Source: Succiniclasticum ruminis DSM 9236 (GTDB lineage Bacteria > Bacillota > Negativicutes > Acidaminococcales > Acidaminococcaceae). From it: a stretch of 64,000 bases of DNA. The notes beneath the pieces are model-generated. The model ran no database searches. It worked only from the letters and a program-made list of their open reading frames with translations, and was not told the DNA's origin. The stretch's first letter is position 1. Every line of letters begins with the position of its first letter. A program made the position numbers and the translations under genes. Location: positions 1 through 64,000 of the forward strand of contig NZ_FONL01000010.1 in assembly GCF_900112895.1 (NCBI RefSeq), read 5' to 3'. Positions 52,089-61,449 of the stretch are shown here, piece after piece.

Positions 52089-54026
52089 CTAATCTTTTTT
52101 ATAGAAGTTGCATTCGTAACCGTCAGCATTCAGAATCAGGCCTTCCGCCCATACCGGCGTCTCTGCCATAATGGCGCAGACCTCTGCCACGGAAGAAACT
52201 TCGTCCGGCACTTCCAGCACCACCTCGTCGTGAATATGCATAACAATCTTGTACCCTTTATGGGACAGCCGCCGCATCGCTTCCACCAGCAGATCGCGTG
52301 CCGTGGCCTGCACGATGTTCTCCACGAACTTCGGGCCATATGATTCCAGGCGCATCCATTTCCTTTGTTCACCGATGCCTTCATAGGTGATGGAATCCCC
52401 ACCGAATTTGTTTACACCGATACGGGGTTTCACGTATGCCAGCCTGCGGCCGGACGGCAGCCGGATAAAGAGTATCCCTTTCTCATAGGTAATCTTCACC
52501 CTGCCGCACTGTTGTGGTTCACGGGTGATGACACACTGTTTCACCGCCCGGTCTACTTCCCACCAGAACCGGTAGATGTGGGGACTGGCCTTCCGCCATT
52601 TTTCTACGATGACGGGCAGTTCTTCTTCGGTCAGTCCCATGTTCAGCGCCCCCATATTGGTCAGGGCTCCGACCGACCCACCATAGCCAAGCGCCAGTTC
52701 GGCAATCTTTCCCTTCTGCCGGAGATGGCTGTTGACCCCGTGCTTTTCCACGGGTACATGGAACATGGCAGACGCGCTGGCGCAGTAAATGTCGCCATTA
52801 TTGGCAAACACTTTCTGCCGCCAGGTTTCCCCTGCCAGCCAGGCGATGACCCTTGCCTCGATAGCGGAAAAGTCAGCAACAATGAAACGGCATCCCGGTT
52901 TAGGTACAAATGCGGTACGGATCAACTGTTTCAACACATCCGACGGTGAATCGTACAAAACTTCCAGGGCCTCAAAATTACCAGTACGTACCAGTCCCCT
53001 TGCCTCCGCCAAATCTGACAGATGGTTCTGGGGCAGGTTCTGCACCTGTATCAGCCGGCCTGCAAACCGCCCTGTCCGGTTGGCCCCATAAAACTGGATC
53101 AACCCCCTTGCCCTGTTATCCTTGCCGACAACTTTTTCCATAGCTTCATATTTCTTCACGCTTGACCGCGCCAGTTCCAACCGCAGGCACAAAGCTTCAC
53201 GAACACCCCCGGCCGTTTCCTTTATCTTTACCGCTACCTCTTCCTTGGCCAGCGACTCCATCTCTACGCCCTGCGAAGCCAGCCATTCCTTCATCTGTAT
53301 CGGCGAGTTTGGGTTTTCCAGGCCGGTGATGGCCTGTGCCCGCTGCAGGGCATATTTTTTGAACTGTTCGTTGCACAGGATAGCGTTCTTAACCAGCACC
53401 ATATCCAGTTCGATGCCGGTATCGTTAATCCGCTGATCCAGCCAGTAGTTCCGCCATTCATCTGCAGAAACCAGGAAAGCAGACATCCGCTTCTTGATTG
53501 CGAGTTCCACCTCCACATCGCGCAGATTATATGACTTAAACCTCTCCCACTTATCAGGTGCATTAATGGGGAGATTACGGGTACGGAGACCGTTCGCCTG
53601 TGTCGGAGCGCACGGCCTGCAGAAATATTTAATCAGTTCCTTGCCTTCCTGCAGTTTCTGCTTCTCCAGCCCCAGTACGGCACCAACACCTTCCAAAGAC
53701 AGCGGCAGCCCTAGGGTCGCCGCCCACACCATGGAGCAGCACCAGCCTACCGGTGACAGGTAGATACCCAGGTACCGGGACAGGCAGACACGCTCAAAGG
53801 CAGCATTGAACGCCCATTTGATGACATCTGGGTCTGACAGGGCGGTAATGACTTCCTTTGGGATTGTTTCACCGGTGGCCAGATCAACCACTTGCGGCTC
53901 TTCCCCATCCACGGAATAGCCGAAGAGCAGGATGGTGAAATCCGGGTCCTCCGTGTAGCGGTAAACGCCACAGTCGGCAAGGTCCGTGCCGCTGTACGTT
54001 TCAATATCAATACTGATTGATTTCAT
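52089..54026 (-). CDS. Family A DNA polymerase
   Basis: The product, about 645 aa, has an N-terminal 3'-5' exonuclease (DIETYSGTDL; later NAAFERVCLSRYL and LRDVEVELAIKKRM). The polymerase domain has motif A VADFSAIEARVIAWLAGE, motif B HLRQKGKIAELALGYGG and motif C MHIHDEVVLEVP. There is no 5'-3' exonuclease domain. It would replicate the phage genome. The second ATG (54026) has the better spacing to the GGAGG site; the first is 3 nt before. Confidence 0.94.
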   Translation of the reverse strand: MKSISIDIETYSGTDLADCGVYRYTEDPDFTILLFGYSVDGEEPQVVDLATGETIPKEVITALSDPDVIKWAFNAAFERVCLSRYLGIYLSPVGWCCSMVWAATLGLPLSLEGVGAVLGLEKQKLQEGKELIKYFCRPCAPTQANGLRTRNLPINAPDKWERFKSYNLRDVEVELAIKKRMSAFLVSADEWRNYWLDQRINDTGIELDMVLVKNAILCNEQFKKYALQRAQAITGLENPNSPIQMKEWLASQGVEMESLAKEEVAVKIKETAGGVREALCLRLELARSSVKKYEAMEKVVGKDNRARGLIQFYGANRTGRFAGRLIQVQNLPQNHLSDLAEARGLVRTGNFEALEVLYDSPSDVLKQLIRTAFVPKPGCRFIVADFSAIEARVIAWLAGETWRQKVFANNGDIYCASASAMFHVPVEKHGVNSHLRQKGKIAELALGYGGSVGALTNMGALNMGLTEEELPVIVEKWRKASPHIYRFWWEVDRAVKQCVITREPQQCGRVKITYEKGILFIRLPSGRRLAYVKPRIGVNKFGGDSITYEGIGEQRKWMRLESYGPKFVENIVQATARDLLVEAMRRLSHKGYKIVMHIHDEVVLEVPDEVSSVAEVCAIMAETPVWAEGLILNADGYECNFYKKD

Positions 54027-54079
54027 CATTCCTCCGAATACAAAAGGGCGACGGCCATTGCCGCCGCCCCGTTTATGTG

Positions 54080-54619
54080 TTAATTCAGGAAGTCATCATC
54101 GTCCAGGGAACTGAAGTCGTCTTTCGCATTGGAACGGCCGCCCAGCGGCTCACCATCTGCAATCTTCTGGATATTGCCCAACCCACAGGCGATGCCCTTG
54201 TTGCCGTTCGTGTTGTATGCGTAGAAATTGATGCTGACGCGGGCATAGCAACCGGAATAAACTTCTTCCCGGTCCAGGATGGGGTTCACTGCACGGTCAA
54301 CGATTTGCGGTGCGGTTGTGCTGTTGGCGTTGACGAAGTAAGCGTTTTTGTACACTTCGTCATCTCGTTCGGTATCGCCGTCACGCAAGGGCAGTTTCAG
54401 AGCGGCCTTGTTGGGCTTCTTCCCGCCGAACTTGGCGATGCCTTCCTCGATGGCTGCGTCCACAGCTGCATTGATTTTCTTAACAGTTTCCTTATCACTC
54501 TTCGGGATAATCAGGGAGACAGAGTATTTCGGTTTCGAATCATTGATGGAAACAGAATCCCACACATGTGCGTAGCTTAAACGAACTTTACCGGTTACAA
54601 CTTTGGTAGTATTTGCCAT
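54080..54619 (-). CDS. DUF2815 single-strand-binding-like protein
   Basis: This 179-aa protein matches the DUF2815 family found beside phage polymerases (KVRLSYAHVWDSVSINDSKP, YSVSLIIPKSDKETVKKI, INFYAYNTNGNKGIACGLG). The acidic C-terminus DDDDFLN resembles the tail by which SSB proteins recruit partners. It likely coats single-stranded DNA during replication or recombination. Confidence 0.85.
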   Translation of the reverse strand: MANTTKVVTGKVRLSYAHVWDSVSINDSKPKYSVSLIIPKSDKETVKKINAAVDAAIEEGIAKFGGKKPNKAALKLPLRDGDTERDDEVYKNAYFVNANSTTAPQIVDRAVNPILDREEVYSGCYARVSINFYAYNTNGNKGIACGLGNIQKIADGEPLGGRSNAKDDFSSLDDDDFLN

Positions 54620-55750
54620 TTATTTTTCCTCCTTAAAATCAGCTTTAACGTTATTTACAGTAATCGCCGGACGCTTGTCCCCGACCGGTACCAGCGTCGG
54701 TTTGCCGGGCGGTTTTACAATGTATGCGCCCAGAATCTCACTAAATTTCTTTTTGCCCATCAGGCGTTCCATTTCGCCCAGATTGATCAGGGCCTTGCGA
54801 TAGATGTCGCGGTAGCCGTTTTCTTCAGCGGCCTTTGCCACTGCTTCTTCGTCCGCATACCTTCGGATAGACCTGCCTTCTACCAGCTTAAAACCGTCCC
54901 AATGTTTCCCGTGGTTGACCGCCGCGTCCAGAGCATAGGCCTGAAGGTCGTTCGCCCACTTAACCAAGTCCGACAGCCGTGGCAGCAGGGTTTCAATCTC
55001 CTCGTCCGTCAACAGCGGAGGCAGGCCGAACTCTTCACGTGCCAGCTTAAGGTTCTCTTCCGCCCTGGCACGGCAACGGTCTGCGGCTTTGCAGAACAAG
55101 CACCAGGAACCGGGATGGTACTTGCCTTCCCCGGCAAAGGCCAATTCCGCTTTGGGCCGGAGTTCCGTCTCCGCCCAGGCCATAAGCTCCTCCACCGTCA
55201 TGGTCGCCGTGGAAACGTTGTCCCGCCTGGGCTGAAAGATTGTCATATGGACGGTTTTTACATCATACAGACAGCCGAACTGCTGGATTGCACCCAATGC
55301 GTAGAGGCGCATCTGGCTATTTCCTTCGGCTTCCACCAGCACCCCTGCCCCATATTTCAGATCCATGATATGCAAGGTGTCGCCGCCGATGATGATGCAG
55401 TCACCGGTGCCGAAGCCATCAGGCACCCAGTTGGAAAAGTCCAGCCTGGTCTCCACCATCACCGTCGGCTCTGCCCCGGCTTTCCTCATCTCCGACATCT
55501 GCTCCAGGATGAATGCGGCGTAGTCATCGGTCGCCTGATTCATGACCTCATCTTCAAACTCGGACACAGGGCGTTTGCAGAAGTACCGGAGCGCCCGTTT
55601 GATCTTGTATTCAGCCAACGCATGCGCCGCCGTTCCCTCTGCCGCTGCCGTAGTCTCCTTATCGGCAAAGGTCGCTTCCAGCCGTGCGGACGGCGGACAT
55701 GACAGCCAGCGTTTGGATCCGGATGCCGTCAATAAAGCGTGTCTGCTCAT
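54620..55750 (-). CDS. DUF2800 Cas4/RecB-like nuclease
   Basis: The 376-aa protein is a DUF2800 family member related to PD-(D/E)xK nucleases: ERT-like VETRLDFSNWVPDGFGTGDCIII, the active-site strand HIMDLKYGAG (D-x-K), and QMRLYALGA. A Cys cluster (CLFCKAADRC) suggests an Fe-S or zinc site as in Cas4. It lies directly after DUF2815 in a module comparable to phage recombination (exonuclease plus SSB). Confidence 0.88.
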   Translation of the reverse strand: MSRHALLTASGSKRWLSCPPSARLEATFADKETTAAAEGTAAHALAEYKIKRALRYFCKRPVSEFEDEVMNQATDDYAAFILEQMSEMRKAGAEPTVMVETRLDFSNWVPDGFGTGDCIIIGGDTLHIMDLKYGAGVLVEAEGNSQMRLYALGAIQQFGCLYDVKTVHMTIFQPRRDNVSTATMTVEELMAWAETELRPKAELAFAGEGKYHPGSWCLFCKAADRCRARAEENLKLAREEFGLPPLLTDEEIETLLPRLSDLVKWANDLQAYALDAAVNHGKHWDGFKLVEGRSIRRYADEEAVAKAAEENGYRDIYRKALINLGEMERLMGKKKFSEILGAYIVKPPGKPTLVPVGDKRPAITVNNVKADFKEEK

Positions 55751-56025
55751 TTCAGCACCTCGGCTTCCGCCAGCAGGGCCGCATATTCCGTCGGGTCAAC
55801 TTCTGACAGCTTTGCCGCACCATGTTTCTGCAACAGCGCTTTCACCTCTGCCGTGTGCCCCAGACGAGATTTGTCTGCCAGTACCGCCCGAACCTTTTCC
55901 AACGGAACCGCTTCAGCCGGTACCGTCGTTTCCGGTTTTCCGCCGGATACCGCTTTGGATAAGGCGAGCAGTGCGTTTCCGCACCTGGCCAGTTCTGCCG
56001 CCAGTTCTTTCATATCAGCCTCCAT
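55747..56025 (-). CDS. Small helical phage protein
   Basis: The 92-aa protein has an N-terminal helix (MKELAAELARCGNALLALSK) and a C-terminal helical part resembling a small SAP/rho-N-type fold (LGHTAEVKALLQKHGAAKLSEVD). Proteins like this precede DUF2800 genes in Firmicute phages and are of unknown function. It overlaps the DUF2800 gene by 4 nt and the preceding gene by 11 nt. Confidence 0.65.
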   Translation of the reverse strand: MEADMKELAAELARCGNALLALSKAVSGGKPETTVPAEAVPLEKVRAVLADKSRLGHTAEVKALLQKHGAAKLSEVDPTEYAALLAEAEVLK

Positions 56026-56209
56026 CCTGCGTTCCCCCTTTCACAATCTCAACCTGTTCAACCTCGTCCGCTGGGGCCAGAACCAGGATCTTCTGCTCTA
56101 CCCCGAACAGCCACCGGAGTACCTTCTCCCGCAGGCAGACCGGCTTCATGTTGATGATGCTGTCTGCCGGCGGGGTCTTGGCGATGGTAATCTTCAAATT
56201 TCCATTCAT
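56015..56209 (-). CDS. Small hypothetical phage protein
   Basis: The 64-aa ORF begins MNGNLKITIAKTPPADS and contains no recognised domain. It overlaps the downstream gene by 11 nt, and its start lies 80 nt past the sigma-like gene. It probably is a genuine early gene because of the close packing. Confidence 0.5.
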   Translation of the reverse strand: MNGNLKITIAKTPPADSIINMKPVCLREKVLRWLFGVEQKILVLAPADEVEQVEIVKGGTQDGG

Positions 56210-56290
56210 CGTGGCTACCTCACTTTCCGGAAACCATTATGTTTCAGTCTCCTACTAGGTAGCCTTTAGAAGGGTCAAAAGTTTAGGTTC

Positions 56291-56776
56291 TCAGAAAATA
56301 TTTTTTATTTTTTTCTTTGCCGTTTCCAACCGCTGGCTGATTGCGCTCTTGGTAACGCCCTGGGCAGCTGCGTATTCGGTTACGCTGACACCGTCCAGGT
56401 AGACGGCAATCACCGCATCCGCCTGTAACGGGGGAAGCATTGTCCTTACCTTCTCCCTGACTTCTTCCTCTTCCCAGCGCTTTTCTTCCTCGGCGAAATG
56501 GTCATAGCCGTCGTTGATGCCCAGTCCGTTGTTGTAATCCTTCTCCCCCGGATCGTCCCTGGTTTCCGGATTGCCCCAATGGCGATGGTGCTTGTGCCAG
56601 CTGTTGTAGTCCGGTCTGTTGAACTGTACGTCGAAGGCTTCCTGCACCTTCTTTTCCTTTTCTTCCTGCATCGCGCCGATTACACTAATACCGAGACTTA
56701 CCGTCAGCTGCGCCATTTCTTCTTCGTTGATTTCCAGATACTGCGCCTTGTTTTCGTACACAACTTTTAATCTCAT
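56291..56776 (-). CDS. Sigma-70 region-4-like regulator
   Basis: The product, about 161 aa from the ATG at 56776 (AACGGAGGACG site), has an N-terminal part with KNAQYLEIN-like and VQEAFDVQF motifs and a hydrophilic centre. The C-terminal HTH is like sigma region 4 (VSVTEYAAAQGVTKSAISQRL). It may be an early regulator or sigma-like factor for phage promoters. It is first in the early operon and follows a long leader. Confidence 0.75.
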   Translation of the reverse strand: MRLKVVYENKAQYLEINEEEMAQLTVSLGISVIGAMQEEKEKKVQEAFDVQFNRPDYNSWHKHHRHWGNPETRDDPGEKDYNNGLGINDGYDHFAEEEKRWEEEEVREKVRTMLPPLQADAVIAVYLDGVSVTEYAAAQGVTKSAISQRLETAKKKIKNIF

Positions 56777-57256
56777 TAAAACGTCCTCCGTTCGTTTGGA
56801 ACGGAGGACTCTCGTCTGTACAGCGATAAATGGCATTAGTAACCTAACCGCAGTCCTGTCGGGGAACCCCCCGTTCCAGAAATGCAGCGTTTCTGCTCAA
56901 CGAATCGCTGTTACGATATGTTTTTGTGACCGCTACCAGGTGTGAGCCATCGTTGATCAGGTGATGCACCTTGTAGCGGGTTCCCTGCGTAGGGATGTGT
57001 TTTGCTGTTCAGCTTAAATCATTGGGTCTTTAGTAATATCTGCCGTCCTGCTTAACCCGGGAACTTTCACAGGGCGGTATGCTTTATCCGAAGGATTAAC
57101 CTTCTTCACTCATAGAATACGACATAAATTAGTATTGCCATCCTACTCTTGGAGTCGGGTCAAAAACGGCTGAAAACAGGCAAAAAAATAACCGTACCGA
57201 GGTTTTTAGCCTCGATACGGTAAAAAATCCGACTCGCTGGGTAGGATTGGTCAATA
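56777..57256. other. Early-module leader with nested dyad
   Basis: No gene is seen here apart from a longer reading of the sigma-like gene to 56836. The left part (56840-57140) is unremarkable, with GC-rich runs and no clear promoter. The right part has an inverted repeat of about 25 nt (about 57144-57168 and 57227-57252) enclosing the ImmA gene terminator. The region separates the phage early operon from the ImmA gene and may hold the phage end or control sites. Confidence 0.35.
57191..57221 (-). terminator. Terminator of the ImmA/HTH gene
   Basis: ACCGTACCGAGG (57191-57202) pairs with CCTCGATACGGT (57210-57221) with one mismatch, flanked by T-rich sequence on both strands. Read on the minus strand it is followed by TATTTTTTTG. 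Confidence 0.85.
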
Positions 57257-59140
57257 TTAAATTATAAAAACATTATGGTTATTGAGAAATTTTTTAATGG
57301 AAGCCATTGATTGTCCTGACATAGTCTGCAATGCCACGTCTATCCAGATATGGTCTTTATTTCTATACAACAGCTCACAGGGTGAATATTGAAAGATATG
57401 GCTACTCAATTTATATGGTAGTTTCATTCCCAAACAGATAAGCGCCAGGGATTCAACCGCAGGGTCGTTTTTGCCGTTGATAATGCGGCTGACTACGTCA
57501 GGGTGCATTCCAATATTTATTGCCAGCTCTTTATAACTCAACCCGCTGTCCTTATATGCTTTCTGAAGGCAATCTACATAATCAGTTGAAAAAGATTTAT
57601 ACAGATTGGCATACCGATACACCTGCTCTTCCAGGATTTTCTTCTGACGTTCCGGTGGTGAAAACTGCAGTCCATCCGTATACGCAATGTTAAGGATGAC
57701 TCTCGCATCTTTGTCTTTGTTCAGGTAACAGACGGTGTAATATTCATTATCGTCACAGCCTTCAACGGTCATATCAAACGCAAGACAGCATTCGTCCATA
57801 TGGTTCCGGGCATAATCCGTAAGGACGGTCATGCCCGTTTCATCGATGCAAACATATTTACCAAATGCCAGTACAAGATGGGAATCAACATAAAGATACG
57901 TGCCGTCCGATACTATTTCCTTTAGTTTCGGATTGCTTACTAACTGCCGCGCCAGGTCTTCTGCTCCGATGGTGAATGTCTGGTTTGGTTTCAGGGAACC
58001 TTTTTTAAAGCGATGCGTTGCCACATAATGGTCATCAACCCAGTTAAAGGCACCTATCGCTTCTTCACAACCTGCATCCACCATACGGATTTTAGCAGCA
58101 AGCCTGGATACATGAAAATCAATGGCAAGGGCGTCAATGACAGGCTGAATAATATCAATGAGGTCTGTCTTGCCGGTTCTTTCCCGGTACTCCCGAATCC
58201 ATTTTATGGCCCTTGTCTTAAACGCGCCCATCGGCATCTGAATTCTTGGGGTCAGGGAATTTGCCTGCCGTTCCATTATGTCGACCGCATGGCTGTCACG
58301 TCCTTTAACACCACCGACAACCCTGCAGCCAATCATACTGACATCATTATTACAGAGCCGGTCCAGTTCAAATGCTTTCCTGTGAAAATCCCAATGAACG
58401 CACTCATGAATAATAGTGTTGTTGACCTTACCAAGATTATAGAGGAAATATGTCTGCGGATCCACAAGAATTGTCCGTGCCGGAACATGAATCGTTTCCA
58501 TTTCACCGGTATCATCATTATACAATTCGGCATCGCAGTCCCGGAAATAAACCTGCCCGAATATGCTGCAGTCTTCGGTAATGGATCTTTGGACAACGGT
58601 CAGTCCCATGCTTTTGGCGACTTCTATAGGATCAATATATCCGGGCTGGGCAAGTCCTTTCGGATAATGCCGTTTCAGAAAATCCATTGCTGCCTGTTCA
58701 CATTCGTCCCTGTAAATTACCGGAACTAGACTATCATACAGTTTCCTCTTGTATTTATCCTTTGAATTATAAATGTCGATACCATTAACAGAGAAATCGG
58801 CCAAGTCCTTATCCAAATCACCCGTACAGCGAAGTACAAACCATTGCTGCGGAAATTCAACATTATCGTAATGGTGGTCACCTTCGCAGACTTTGACATG
58901 CGCTTCAACACGGATATCAAAGCCAACCTTGCTGCCCGGAAGGTCATAGGCATCAACACGCAATACCTTCGTATCATAAAGTTCAACATCGCCTACTCTT
59001 CGTATTCTGCGTAACCGCAGGCGAAGGCGGTCAAAATCGTTATTTCTTGCATTTTCAACATGGGCTGCCAAAGAGTTGAAAATTGCATTGTCAAACCGTT
59101 TGGAAACGTATTCTTGAAATGAAAGATTACTTTTTGTCAT
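57257..59140 (-). CDS. Large ImmA/IrrE metallopeptidase with C-terminal HTH
   Basis: This 627-aa protein has an extended N-terminal beta-rich domain (about 1-150), an ImmA-type zinc peptidase core with HECVH at 245-249, and a C-terminal XRE-like HTH (about 535-590; LSYKELAINIGMHPDVVSRII). ImmA peptidases usually cleave partner repressors of phages and ICEs, and in most systems the HTH repressor is a separate protein. Here both are in one chain, so it may be a self-contained lysogeny or stress regulator. It has its own extended -10 promoter and terminator. Whether it belongs to the prophage is uncertain. Confidence 0.75.
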   Translation of the reverse strand: MTKSNLSFQEYVSKRFDNAIFNSLAAHVENARNNDFDRLRLRLRRIRRVGDVELYDTKVLRVDAYDLPGSKVGFDIRVEAHVKVCEGDHHYDNVEFPQQWFVLRCTGDLDKDLADFSVNGIDIYNSKDKYKRKLYDSLVPVIYRDECEQAAMDFLKRHYPKGLAQPGYIDPIEVAKSMGLTVVQRSITEDCSIFGQVYFRDCDAELYNDDTGEMETIHVPARTILVDPQTYFLYNLGKVNNTIIHECVHWDFHRKAFELDRLCNNDVSMIGCRVVGGVKGRDSHAVDIMERQANSLTPRIQMPMGAFKTRAIKWIREYRERTGKTDLIDIIQPVIDALAIDFHVSRLAAKIRMVDAGCEEAIGAFNWVDDHYVATHRFKKGSLKPNQTFTIGAEDLARQLVSNPKLKEIVSDGTYLYVDSHLVLAFGKYVCIDETGMTVLTDYARNHMDECCLAFDMTVEGCDDNEYYTVCYLNKDKDARVILNIAYTDGLQFSPPERQKKILEEQVYRYANLYKSFSTDYVDCLQKAYKDSGLSYKELAINIGMHPDVVSRIINGKNDPAVESLALICLGMKLPYKLSSHIFQYSPCELLYRNKDHIWIDVALQTMSGQSMASIKKFLNNHNVFII

Positions 59141-59192
59141 CCATACCTCCCATCAAAAAAGAAAATTGTAATAGAACAAACATTCTACTATA

Positions 59193-59198
59193 ATTATA
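59193..59198 (-). promoter_or_regulatory. -10 element of the ImmA gene
   Basis: The minus strand reads TGATATAAT, an extended -10, about 55 nt upstream of the ATG and GGGAGG Shine-Dalgarno. No good -35 is visible. Confidence 0.5.
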
Positions 59199-59289
59199 TC
59201 ATATTGGCTATTCAGATGAAAGTTATCCACAGAAAACAGAAGAATGTAAATGTAATAAGAACTTGTAGTTTTGATAGGCCATTTTTTGT

Positions 59290-59295
59290 TATAAT
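59290..59295 (+). promoter_or_regulatory. -10 element of the DNA glycosylase gene
   Basis: TGTTATAAT gives an extended -10 with TATAAT at 59290-59295, 30 nt before the ATG. A TTGATA lies too close upstream (13-nt spacer) to be a normal -35. Confidence 0.55.
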
Positions 59296-59324
59296 GTAAA
59301 AAAGTGCGACAGGAGAACACCACT

Positions 59325-59972
59325 ATGGCAGAAGTGCAAATCCTTAATTCCCAGCACCCCGCCATCCAGTATCTCTGCAAAAAGGACAAGAGGCTGGCAA
59401 AGCTGATAGATATGGTTGGCGAAATTGAATACAGAACCCAGCCTGACTGCTTCGCCCGGTTGGTACGCTCCATCATCAATCAAATGCTGTCCAACAAAGC
59501 CGCCCATGTCATCGGCGGCAGGGTTGCCGCTCTTTGTGGTGGATCCATAACGCCGGAGAATCTTTTGAAACTTGACAGGGAACAATTACGGGGTGCCGGT
59601 CTTTCATATGCGAAAGCCGATAATGTTTTGGGCATAGCAAAAGCCGCTACAGACGGCAGCCTCGACTTCTCCAACTTCCCTACAATGTCGGATGATGAAG
59701 TGATGAAGGAACTGACGCACCTGCGCGGCATCGGTACCTGGTCAGCAAAGATGTTTTTAATTTTTACACTGAATCGGATGGATGTCCTTCCCTACGAGGA
59801 TGTGGCCTTTCTGCAGACATACGCATGGTTATACAAAACGAAAGATTTGCAGCCGGCGTCCATTATAAAACGATGCAAAAAATGGAAACCATACAGCTCC
59901 ATCGCTGCCCGGTATTTCTACTACGCTTTGGATATGGGATTTACCAAGAAAGCGTTTCATTTTATGAAGTAA
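59325..59972 (+). CDS. HhH-GPD DNA-3-methyladenine glycosylase (AlkA-like)
   Basis: The 215-aa enzyme has the HhH-GPD fold: FARLVRSIINQMLSNKAA, the hairpin LTHLRGIGTWSAKMFLIF, and catalytic Asp in YEDVAFLQ, as in AlkA. It excises alkylated bases from DNA. The ATG at 59325 follows an AGGAGA site; a GTG 21 nt upstream is less likely. It is the only plus-strand gene in this part of the window and is probably host chromosomal. Confidence 0.9.
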   Translation: MAEVQILNSQHPAIQYLCKKDKRLAKLIDMVGEIEYRTQPDCFARLVRSIINQMLSNKAAHVIGGRVAALCGGSITPENLLKLDREQLRGAGLSYAKADNVLGIAKAATDGSLDFSNFPTMSDDEVMKELTHLRGIGTWSAKMFLIFTLNRMDVLPYEDVAFLQTYAWLYKTKDLQPASIIKRCKKWKPYSSIAARYFYYALDMGFTKKAFHFMK

Positions 59973-60003
59973 GTTGCTCCCCCCAGAATCAGTTGTGTCA
60001 TAG

Positions 60004-61449
60004 TTACAAATCAAGGCCTTCAGGATTCAGTTTCATTTCAGCTAAATATAATCGGAATGCCATCTGAGCAGGAATCAGTCTGACCTGAATTCTTTGTAGG
60101 TCTAAATTGTCTAACATTTGTAAAGACACTGCACCCTTATTAATCACCCTATCTCCATCGGTAGGCATTAGAAAGCAGTTCCTAACGTACGCAAACTGAT
60201 GATCCTTTATGAACTTTTGATAGGCAAGTTGATATAAATACTGTTTTGTGACTGATTCAATACCAGGGTGTGCCCTTGGTTGAACGCCTGGCTCAAGCAA
60301 AGCATTATAATACTTTGCGTCAAATATAACGAAAATCTTCTTGTCGTCCTTTTCCACAATAGTTATCAAGTCTGGTATAAGTGTATCTACAGAAGTCTTT
60401 CCCGTTATAGTCCATAAAGGCCTCTCTATTAAATCTATTAGTTTCGAGCTTGGATAATATTCTGGTCTTAAGGGAACCGGTAACCGCAAAGATGATAAGG
60501 GAGCATCTAGTTTGTTGTCCAATATATCCGCACATACCCTCTCCCAAACAAGGCTAAAACTATTAGTGCCAAACATAGACAAACAATCTGTATCATACAA
60601 ACTCCCACTATGAGCAATGTAAGCATAAATAGTTTTAAGCAGGATTTGTTTTCGTGTATTGAACTGAATGTTCAGCTCTTTTTCGATTCTGCTTAAAATA
60701 TAGTCTCTATCGCCAAAATCATCTAAGAGCTCATCCGAAAGATTAACTTCTGTAATTTCAAATATTTCCAACAAATCAGCTTGACGAAGTTCTTTTGATG
60801 CAGTAGTCAAAATGCATTCATGCAGTCGCTTAAAGTAATCGTAATTATCTTCAATACGCTTTTTTGTCTGCAGATCAATATAATATGGTCGATTATCACT
60901 CAAAAACATAAACGTCTCGTTTATGGTTTTATCCCAAAGTATTTCTCCTGATCCATTGTGTTGTACAATATCTTCAGTATTTGTATAGGAACCATTTTCA
61001 TAGTAATCGGTCAGAAAAAACAAAAGCACCGCCAAAAGATTAAATGCATGATCCACGCTTGAGTTATTAAACACTCTAACGATTTGTTCTTTTTTATTAA
61101 ACTTTTGAAGAACCTTTATAATCTGGTGAAGCTCTTTCTTCGGTTCGGAATTATGAAGCAAATACTTGGGATAACACTTTAAAACACGACCAGCCACTGT
61201 AATAACCCCAACAAAGGTTAATACATACAAGTATTCGTCTTCACCGGTTTCAACATCAGCAACCTCAATATCTTCTTCAAGAAGTTCCGACATACTTCTT
61301 TGCGTGTCGGTAGCTCTTACAGCTTTAAAAACACCAAATTCTTTTAGCTTTCGGATTATAGGGACAACCTTTTCTTCAGAACATTCAAATATTGCACAAA
61401 GTTCCCTTTGCGAATATCTTTTTTGCTCACGTAGAAACTTAGAAATCAT
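60004..61449 (-). CDS. mcrC: McrC subunit of a type IV restriction system
   Basis: The 481-aa protein resembles McrC: an N-terminal region (about 1-150), then a C-terminal PD-(D/E)xK nuclease with the Asp in LIPDLITIVEKDDKK and the FDAKYY strand, followed by QLYQLAYQKF. In McrBC the McrC subunit supplies the cleavage and stimulates the GTPase of McrB. Its start overlaps the McrB stop by 4 nt (ATGA), so the pair is coupled. Confidence 0.88.
   Translation of the reverse strand: MISKFLREQKRYSQRELCAIFECSEEKVVPIIRKLKEFGVFKAVRATDTQRSMSELLEEDIEVADVETGEDEYLYVLTFVGVITVAGRVLKCYPKYLLHNSEPKKELHQIIKVLQKFNKKEQIVRVFNNSSVDHAFNLLAVLLFFLTDYYENGSYTNTEDIVQHNGSGEILWDKTINETFMFLSDNRPYYIDLQTKKRIEDNYDYFKRLHECILTTASKELRQADLLEIFEITEVNLSDELLDDFGDRDYILSRIEKELNIQFNTRKQILLKTIYAYIAHSGSLYDTDCLSMFGTNSFSLVWERVCADILDNKLDAPLSSLRLPVPLRPEYYPSSKLIDLIERPLWTITGKTSVDTLIPDLITIVEKDDKKIFVIFDAKYYNALLEPGVQPRAHPGIESVTKQYLYQLAYQKFIKDHQFAYVRNCFLMPTDGDRVINKGAVSLQMLDNLDLQRIQVRLIPAQMAFRLYLAEMKLNPEGLDL

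Noticed and set aside
57149-57246. tRNA-like sequence as an att site
   Set aside because: The GAGTCGG and TCCTAC blocks resemble parts of a T-arm, but no cloverleaf could be built, so no tRNA is reported.
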